Positions 41,311 through 46,120 of a DNA stretch of 46,120 nt are shown piece after piece (positions within the stretch are counted from its first letter, which is position 1; every line of letters starts with the position of its first letter). The notes under the pieces were generated by a model that did no database searches, had not been told where the DNA came from, and worked only from the letters and a program-made list of their open reading frames with translations. Source of the stretch: Pseudomonadota bacterium (lineage in GTDB: Bacteria; Desulfobacterota; Binatia; Binatales; Binataceae); the NCBI GenBank assembly GCA_021325025.1, contig JAJPHZ010000036.1:1-46120 (forward strand), in the 5' to 3' direction. Position numbers and translations under genes: made by a program.

Positions 41311-42504
41311 TCAATGCGTGCGCGGCAGGCCCAGCACGCGCTGCGCCACGATGTTGCGCTGGATTTCGGAGGTGCCGGCGTAGATCGTGTCGGCGCGCGA
41401 GCGCAGGAACATCCGCTGATGGTACCCGCGCACCGCCGCGCGCGGCTCCCGAAAGGCCAGTTGCGCGCCGGGGCCCTGCAACTCCAGCGCGAACTCCTGC
41501 ATCCGCTGGCTCAATTCCGACCACACCAGCTTCTGGATCGATCCTTCGGGACCCGGACTGCCGCCCTTGATAATCGCGGAAAAGCCCCGGTAGACGTTGT
41601 ACTTAAGTTCCTGCAAATCGATATAGAACTGTGCCAGGCGTTGGCGCACCAGCGGATCCTCGACCGCTGGCCGCCCGTTGCGCCGCACGCTGCGCGCCAA
41701 GTCCACCACCTCCTGCAACTGGGTACCGAAACGCACCAGCAGCGCCAGCGCGCCCGTGCCGCGCTCATTGGCCAGCGTGGTGTTGGCGACCTGCCATCCG
41801 GCGTTGAGTTTGCCGACCAGGTTTTCGCGCGGCACGCGCAGGTCGTCCATGAAGACTTCGTTGAAATGCGACTCGCCGGTGATTTGCCGCAGCGGCTTAA
41901 TCGTAATCCCGGGGCTCTTCATATCGACGATGAAGTAGCTGATGCCCTTGTGCTTGGGCGCATCGGGATCGGTGCGCGCCAACAGGATTCCGAAATGGGC
42001 CGAACGCGCGCCCGAGGTCCAGATCTTCTGCCCGTTGACGACGAACTCGTCGCCGCGCAACTCGGCACGGGTGCGCAGCGCAGCCAGGTCGGAGCCGGCG
42101 TTGGGTTCGGAGAAGAGCTGGCACCAGATCTCCTCGCCCGCCAGAATCTTGTGCAGATAACGCTCTTTCTGCGCCTCGGTGCCATGGACGATAATCGTCG
42201 GGCCGGCCAGCGCCAGGCCGATTCCGCCCAGCGGCGCGGGCGCCCGATAGCGCGCCAACTCTTCGTTGAGAATCGCCTGCTGGACCAAAGTCGCGCCCTG
42301 GCCGCCGTATTCCCTGGGCCACGACATCCCCACGAAGCCGTGGGCGTAGAGCTTGCGATGCCATTCGATCAAAAACCGCTTGCCCGTCAATTCCTGGGGC
42401 AGGTCGGACGCCAACCCGTCCCATCCCTTAGGCAGGTTGGCCTCCAGAAACGCGCGCACCCGCGCTCTGAAAGCTTCTTCCTCGGGGGTGAAGTTGAAAT
42501 CCAT
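41311..42504 (-). CDS. Acyl-CoA dehydrogenase
   Basis: A 397-residue FAD enzyme that introduces a 2,3-double bond in acyl-CoA. Family blocks: LFSEPNAGSDLAALRT, WTSGARSAHFGILLART, ITGESHFNEVFMDDLRVP, and the C-terminal YAGTSEIQRNIVAQRVLGLPR. The Glu of YEGT that acts as base in MCAD is Ala here; the base may instead be the Glu of LANERGTGAL, as in isovaleryl- and long-chain enzymes. That fits FadE-type members with unusual substrates (for example branched, dicarboxylic or steroid side chains). ATG at 42504 follows AGGGAG. It may share a transcript with the downstream propeller gene (87 bases). Confidence 0.93.
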   Translation of the reverse strand: MDFNFTPEEEAFRARVRAFLEANLPKGWDGLASDLPQELTGKRFLIEWHRKLYAHGFVGMSWPREYGGQGATLVQQAILNEELARYRAPAPLGGIGLALAGPTIIVHGTEAQKERYLHKILAGEEIWCQLFSEPNAGSDLAALRTRAELRGDEFVVNGQKIWTSGARSAHFGILLARTDPDAPKHKGISYFIVDMKSPGITIKPLRQITGESHFNEVFMDDLRVPRENLVGKLNAGWQVANTTLANERGTGALALLVRFGTQLQEVVDLARSVRRNGRPAVEDPLVRQRLAQFYIDLQELKYNVYRGFSAIIKGGSPGPEGSIQKLVWSELSQRMQEFALELQGPGAQLAFREPRAAVRGYHQRMFLRSRADTIYAGTSEIQRNIVAQRVLGLPRTH

Positions 42505-42990
42505 CCGCGCTCCCTGTGGCTAAATCGCAACCGATGCTCCCAGCCTGCACGGACACCATAGGTCGCACCGCCACTCCAGTCCACCGCGCCCCGATGGCGA
42601 TCAGTGCACGACTTACAATCAGGAGCAGCGCAAACTTACGCCACCACGCGCAGCGAAACGTAGTGTGAGGAGCCGGCAAATCCGTGGATAAATGCCGGCG
42701 GCGCGCTACAGCTATGGCACCTGTGGGCGCCGCCGGTCCCCCGATTCGACCCCCAGCGGCCGGCCATGCCCCGAAGGTCGCAATCGCACCTATCAACCGC
42801 TGGCCGGCGCAAAAAGTTCCCGGACGCCGAACTGCTCGCGGCAACATAACGGTGCAGGTGGAGCGCCGAAAGGCGCAAAGAATCGTTGACATGAGCAGGT
42901 ATGCATCCGATCCTAACCGGATGCAGCCACGGGCGGGCTTATAGTCAGGGTCCGGGCTTTTCCTCGCCGCCGGCCTGGCCGCATTCAGTC
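42505..42990. other. Intergenic region, 486 bases, with two leader hairpins
   Basis: It separates the leftward acyl-CoA dehydrogenase and rightward sigma-factor genes. It holds a GNRA-capped hairpin (GCGCC-GAAA-GGCGC, 42863-42876) and an 8-bp hairpin (TGCATCCG/CGGATGCA, 42902-42925). A TTGACA at 42886-42891 has no good -10 behind it. No gene or known riboswitch was recognised. Confidence 0.55.
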
Positions 42991-43560
42991 ATGGGGACAG
43001 GTGATTCGCAAAACCGCAAGCGCTTCGAGCAGGAAGCGTTGCCCCACCTGGATACCCTGTTCACCACCGCGCTGCATCTGACCCGCAACCGCGACGACGC
43101 CTCCGACCTTAGCCAGGAGACGATGCTGCGCGCCTATCGGTCCTTCCATCAGTTCCAGCCGGGAACCGACTGCCGGGCCTGGCTGTTAACTATTCTGTAC
43201 AACGCCTTTCGCAGCCGCTACGCGCGCGAGCGCCGGCGCGAACAGCCCTCGACGACGACGGAGGAATTCGAGCGCGCACTGGAGGTCGAAAGCAATCGGA
43301 ACCACTCAAGTGCCGATCCGGAGCAGATGCTGGCCCGTTCCAGCCTGGAGCCTGACGTGCAAAAGGCCCTGTACAGTCTGCCCCAGGAGTTCAGGACCGC
43401 GTTGCTGCTGGTCGACGTCAACGAGCTGAGTTATGAGGAGGCGGCCAAGGCCATGGAGGTTCCGATCGGCACAGTGCGTTCGCGCCTGTCGCGGGCGCGC
43501 GCGATGATGCGCTACGCTTTGAAGCAGGCCACGCGCATCGGGCGTTCGACCGGTTCCTGA
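42991..43560 (+). CDS. ECF-family RNA polymerase sigma factor
   Basis: A 189-residue sigma70-family factor with only regions 2 and 4. Region 2: LFTTALHLTRNRDDASDLSQETMLRAYRSFHQFQ then WLLTILYNAFRSRYARERRR, binding the -10 and core polymerase. Region 4: LPQEFRTALLLVDVNELSYEEAAKAMEVPIGTVRSRLSRAR, the -35-binding helix-turn-helix. A linker of about 25 residues is Thr/Glu-rich. ATG at 42991 (MGTGDS) has no strong ribosome site; the frame is open upstream. The cognate anti-sigma gene follows after 29 bases. The regulon cannot be inferred. Confidence 0.93.
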   Translation: MGTGDSQNRKRFEQEALPHLDTLFTTALHLTRNRDDASDLSQETMLRAYRSFHQFQPGTDCRAWLLTILYNAFRSRYARERRREQPSTTTEEFERALEVESNRNHSSADPEQMLARSSLEPDVQKALYSLPQEFRTALLLVDVNELSYEEAAKAMEVPIGTVRSRLSRARAMMRYALKQATRIGRSTGS

Positions 43561-43589
43561 TTTGAGGCGGTAACAAGGTTCGACGAACA

Positions 43590-44375
43590 ATGGACCACCG
43601 GCAATACATCGAGCAGTATCTGAGCGCCGATGTGGACGGAGCGCTCAATCCGGCCGAACGCCAGGCGGTCGCGGCGCATCTGGCGGTTTGCGCCGACTGC
43701 CGCCAGCGTCAGGCCGATGAGCGCGCGCTCAAGGCGATGGTGCGCCAGGGTCTCCCGATTTTGCCCGCGCCGCCGGAGCTGCGCCGAAACATAATCCACG
43801 CCCTGGACCGGGAAGACGCGCGCCGGCTCACCGCACGCCGTCGGACGCTGTGGATCGGGTCGTTCGCCGCGCTGGCCACGGCGGCGGTGCTCCTGCTGCT
43901 TATCGTGGCCGGCGGTCCGGGCCGTCAGTCCCCGGCAAATCGCGCCCTGCAATCGGCGGTGGCCGACTATCTCCAGGCCGAGCGCGGGTTCACGGCCAGC
44001 CCGGCAATCAGCTCTCAGGCCGACCTCGCTCTGGCTCTGACCAACGAGTTCGGCTACCCGTTTATCTGGGATTTTTCGCCCTTGGGTTTGACGCTGGCCG
44101 GCGCCCGCATCGACCATCGGCCCGACGGCGGGACTGTCGCCTACAGCCTCTACAAGGGCAAGGCCGGCTCCATTCTTTGTATCAACCTGCGGCAGGTGGA
44201 TTTCGCGATACCGCCCGGCGGCCAGGTCGTACACGGGATACACTTTTATCGCTCCGGCGATGTGTGGGTCGGCGTGGTCAACTACGGCTCGGTATTCTGC
44301 TACTTCGTCACTCGCCTGACACCCGCGCAGATGATGCCGGCGCTGGTCCGCAACGCTCCCAACGCGGGAGCTTAA
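43590..44375 (+). CDS. Membrane-anchored anti-sigma factor (zinc-finger ZAS type)
   Basis: A 261-residue protein: an N-terminal cytoplasmic anti-sigma domain with the zinc motif H-x3-C-x2-C in HLAVCADC, one transmembrane helix (about 86-107, LWIGSFAALATAAVLLLLIVAG), then a 150-residue periplasmic domain with VWVGVVNYGSVFC and FPFIWDFSPLG-like strands. It is expected to hold the preceding ECF factor at the membrane until a periplasmic signal releases it. The periplasmic sensing domain is not recognised. It lies 29 bases after the sigma gene, so they are cotranscribed. No regulated target gene is visible downstream, where there is a pseudogene. Confidence 0.88.
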   Translation: MDHRQYIEQYLSADVDGALNPAERQAVAAHLAVCADCRQRQADERALKAMVRQGLPILPAPPELRRNIIHALDREDARRLTARRRTLWIGSFAALATAAVLLLLIVAGGPGRQSPANRALQSAVADYLQAERGFTASPAISSQADLALALTNEFGYPFIWDFSPLGLTLAGARIDHRPDGGTVAYSLYKGKAGSILCINLRQVDFAIPPGGQVVHGIHFYRSGDVWVGVVNYGSVFCYFVTRLTPAQMMPALVRNAPNAGA

Positions 44376-44487
44376 GCGGTCTGCGGAAAAAGACAAGCCG
44401 GCCTTTCAAGTGTATAGCTGCCGTCATCGGTCAAATCCGACAGGAGGATTAAGGCGATATCGCAGCGGTTCCGCCGGGTAGCAGGTC

Positions 44488-44703
44488 GACGTGACGCTGG
44501 GCGGCCGCTATATCGACCGCTACGAGCGGCGCAACGGGCAGGAAAAATCGCGCGGCGAACCGTGCTCCACGACTGGACCCACGTCGACCCGGTGGAACGC
44601 ACCTACAACTGCATCCATCTGTACCGGCAGGGGGTGCGCTCGCGCCAGGACGAGTCGTATCGGCGCGGCTCTGCGAGACTCAACTGGATATTTAGCAGGG
44701 CGT
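44488..44703 (+). pseudogene. Frameshifted remnant of a SnoaL-like (NTF2-fold) protein
   Basis: DVTLGGRYIDRYERRNGQ (from 44488) is followed, in the +1 frame after about 44541, by IARRTVLHDWTHVDPVER, then TYNCIHLY and RQGVRSRQDESYRR. This is the C-terminal half of a SnoaL-type domain, in which GGRY.DRFERRDG.WRIARRTVVHDW is typical. An indel in the GGAAAAA run breaks the frame, and an in-frame stop (TAG at 44479-44481) lies just upstream. The N-terminal half is missing. The rest of the 44376-44762 gap contains only an AGGAGG-like site at about 44440. Confidence 0.7.
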
Positions 44704-44762
44704 GCGGCCCGCCCGCCCTGCTCTCAGAATTGCTCAGGCCGAGGGCCGCCGCGACGCGGTTT

Positions 44763-45842
44763 TTACGTGGTGCGCGAGCGGCACATCCCTCGACGCCCCA
44801 ATCGAGTCATGTTGGCGCTGGGAATCCCGGTGCGGGCCAACGATTTCTCGCAGTCCGCCGTCGACGGTCCCCGCATGTCGCCTTCCATGTAGGCCAGCCC
44901 CGGGCATCGCGAACACGACGCAACGTGCGCGCAGGTCGAGCATACCGGCAGATCGCGCACCCGGATCGATCGCACCTGCGCGAGCTGCGGCGAGTTGCGC
45001 CAGATGTCAATGAAGCGCTGCGTTCGTATGTTGCCGCAGGGCAGCGGGAACTGCACGCACGGGTAGAAATCACCGTAGGGCGATATGTAACACGCGCTAT
45101 GCCCGGCGCTGCACGGCAGCGCGTCAAGCGCCGCGTCATCGGCCGGGGCCGGCGGCGCGCAGAACTGCGCCGCGTTGCCGACCAGGCTGTCCTCGCGCAT
45201 CACCCGGCGCAGGTCTTCGCGCGCGATGTTCAAGGCCAGCAGCGCACGGCCACCGTTGAGGTGCGGGGTGATGGTCGGGTCGATGCTGAACTGCGCGCCC
45301 AGCCGCCGCGCCAGCTCCTGCACGCCCGGATAGTCGGCCCGATTACTGCGCATCAGCACGTTGGCGATGATCACCTTGAGTCCCTGCGCGCGCAGGACCT
45401 CGATTGCCCGAATCGAGCGCGCCAGCGACCCCGGCGCCCCCGTGATCGCATCGTGGACCTGCGCGCGATGGGAATAGATGCTGACCTGGACGCTGTCGAT
45501 TGCCAGCTCGCACAGCGTCGCGGCTTCGCGCTCGCGGATCAAAATCGCGTTGGTCTTGAGCTTGACGTCAAAGCCAAGCCCGCGCGCGCGCCCGATGATG
45601 TCAAACAGGTCGCGGCGCAACAGCGGCTCGCCGCCGCTGATGGTGAGAAACAGCGTTCCGGCCTGCGCCATCTGCCCCAGCAGATCGTGGATTTCCGCCA
45701 AACTCATCTCGCCGGCATCGTCGTGGTCCAGGTAGCAGTGGATGCATCGCTCGTTGCATCGCCAGGTCACGTCAAGCTGCGCACCCAACGGGATGCCCAG
45801 CGCAATCGCGCGGCGGTTGAGTTCTTCCAACAGCGCGCTCAT
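44763..45842 (-). CDS. Radical SAM protein with C-terminal SPASM-type cysteine domain
   Basis: A 359-residue radical SAM enzyme. The 4Fe-4S motif C29-x3-C33-x2-C36 is in TWRCNERCIHCYLD, with the SAM-binding GGEP in LTISGGEPLLRRD. The C-terminal third has further Cys in CSAGHSACYISPYGDFYPCVQFP and CSTCAHVASCSRCPG, the SPASM/twitch layout that binds auxiliary clusters, as in PqqE, mycofactocin MftC and peptide maturases. No precursor peptide or partner is seen in the window, but the upstream side is outside it. ATG at 45842 follows AGGGAAG. The last 20 or so residues are basic and atypical. Confidence 0.9.
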   Translation of the reverse strand: MSALLEELNRRAIALGIPLGAQLDVTWRCNERCIHCYLDHDDAGEMSLAEIHDLLGQMAQAGTLFLTISGGEPLLRRDLFDIIGRARGLGFDVKLKTNAILIREREAATLCELAIDSVQVSIYSHRAQVHDAITGAPGSLARSIRAIEVLRAQGLKVIIANVLMRSNRADYPGVQELARRLGAQFSIDPTITPHLNGGRALLALNIAREDLRRVMREDSLVGNAAQFCAPPAPADDAALDALPCSAGHSACYISPYGDFYPCVQFPLPCGNIRTQRFIDIWRNSPQLAQVRSIRVRDLPVCSTCAHVASCSRCPGLAYMEGDMRGPSTADCEKSLARTGIPSANMTRLGRRGMCRSRTT

Positions 45843-45879
45843 GTTCGCTTCCCTTATTTTTTTTGCAGCCCTCTGCTGT

Positions 45880-46113
45880 CATCCTTGCCGGAGCGCCGTT
45901 CTCGACCTCCTTCCGTCATCCCGACCGCCTCCTTTCCGTCTTCCTTTCTTCCCTGTCATCCCGACCGGAGCGCCGGCTTTCCGTCTTCCTTCCCTTCTTG
46001 TCATCCCGACCGAAGCGCCCTCTTTCCGTCTTCCTTCCCTTCTTGTCATCCCGACCGGAGCGCCCCAAAGGGCGCGGAGCGGAGGGATCAACGCGAAGCG
46101 ATTCTCTCTGCTC
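45880..46113. repeat. Direct-repeat array, about 45-bp period, with a dispersed end unit
   Basis: GTCATCCCGACCG starts at 45915, 45955, 46000 and 46045 (spacings 40, 45, 45), with GGAGCGCC and pyrimidine-rich CTTTCCGTCTTCCTTCCCTT between copies. The last unit continues into GAGCGGAGGGATCAACGCG, matching the solo element near 31317. A looser relative lies at about 45880. It may be a tandemly expanded form of the dispersed repeat. It runs to the end of the window and separates the radical SAM gene from unseen sequence. Confidence 0.8.
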
Positions 46114-46120
46114 GGCCGTC

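Noticed and set aside
40171..42561. Nearly 800-codon open frame on the plus strand across the propeller and acyl-CoA dehydrogenase genes
   Set aside because: It is antisense to two genes with clear family motifs. Its translation is His/Arg/Gln-rich without domains, as expected from the complement of GC-rich coding DNA.
42841..42925. Glycine-riboswitch-like CCGAA...GCAA motif before the sigma gene
   Set aside because: The hairpin resembles one loop of a glycine aptamer by chance, but the conserved CTCTCAGG closing segment and the usual P1 pairing are absent.
44763..45842. Mycofactocin maturase MftC
   Set aside because: No mftA-like peptide, MftB chaperone or other mft genes are in the window, and motif layout alone does not separate MftC from other SPASM proteins.
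45880..46113. CRISPR-like array at the right end
   Set aside because: The repeats are 40-45 bases apart with spacers that are themselves near-identical and pyrimidine-rich, so they are not unique spacers; no cas gene is present.

Overview
The window is GC-rich chromosomal DNA with dense, mostly short operons on both strands. It looks like the core genome of a free-living, aerobic, diderm bacterium. Support for this: a Lon/HU/tRNA-Val housekeeping block, an AsmA-type envelope protein, a ba3-type terminal oxidase, GTP-dependent PEP carboxykinase, Zn-type HemB, an ECF sigma/anti-sigma pair and the PrkA-YeaH-SpoVR stress triad. Luciferase-like (LLM) oxidoreductases, D-aminoacylase-like amidohydrolases and an acyl-CoA dehydrogenase resemble the gene content of soil lineages near the old Deltaproteobacteria (Binatota, Desulfobacterota, Methylomirabilota). 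That placement is inference from gene content; no rRNA is present to fix it.

Left part (1-8.0 kb): the C-terminal three quarters of lon, an HU gene with its own promoter and terminator, tRNA-Val(UAC), a small membrane protein, an exported phospholipase C/acid phosphatase-like enzyme, an M48-like metallopeptidase, a small winged-helix protein and pckG. Two perfect hairpins lie between these last two genes. Next (8.4-12.4 kb) comes a compact cbaDBA oxidase operon, including a 46-residue subunit IIa, converging on an exported beta carbonic anhydrase and a fumarylacetoacetase-family hydrolase.

Middle (12.5-24.4 kb): a D-aminoacylase-like amidohydrolase behind a palindromic operator. A palindromic repeat follows it, together with a duplicated, truncated copy of the gene's own 3' end. 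Then come a TraR/DksA zinc-finger protein with an AT-hook tail, an unknown protein, an aminotransferase, and spoVR, yeaH and prkA on the minus strand. An unusual pair of overlapping divergent promoters lies upstream of prkA. A metallo-beta-lactamase-fold hydrolase and a four-helix membrane protein complete the block.

Right part (24.5-46 kb): a CADD-type protein that keeps the Tyr and Lys used for self-sacrificing p-aminobenzoate synthesis, AsmA, an isochorismatase-fold protein with a degenerate active site, an alcohol dehydrogenase/ROK kinase/alpha-beta hydrolase run, hemB, and a run of O-methyltransferase, SGNH hydrolase, LLM oxidoreductase, amidohydrolase and SGNH esterase. These are followed by a second LLM gene, a beta-propeller protein, an acyl-CoA dehydrogenase, the ECF sigma/anti-sigma pair, a frameshifted SnoaL remnant and an orphan radical SAM/SPASM protein. 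The window ends in a short direct-repeat array that also has a solo relative near 31.3 kb.

No CRISPR array, insertion sequence, prophage or defence island was seen. The best candidates for unusual biology are the CADD homologue, the amidohydrolases with altered metal sites, the divergent promoter pointing at no gene, the gene-tail duplication, and the methyltransferase/esterase/LLM/amidohydrolase cluster.
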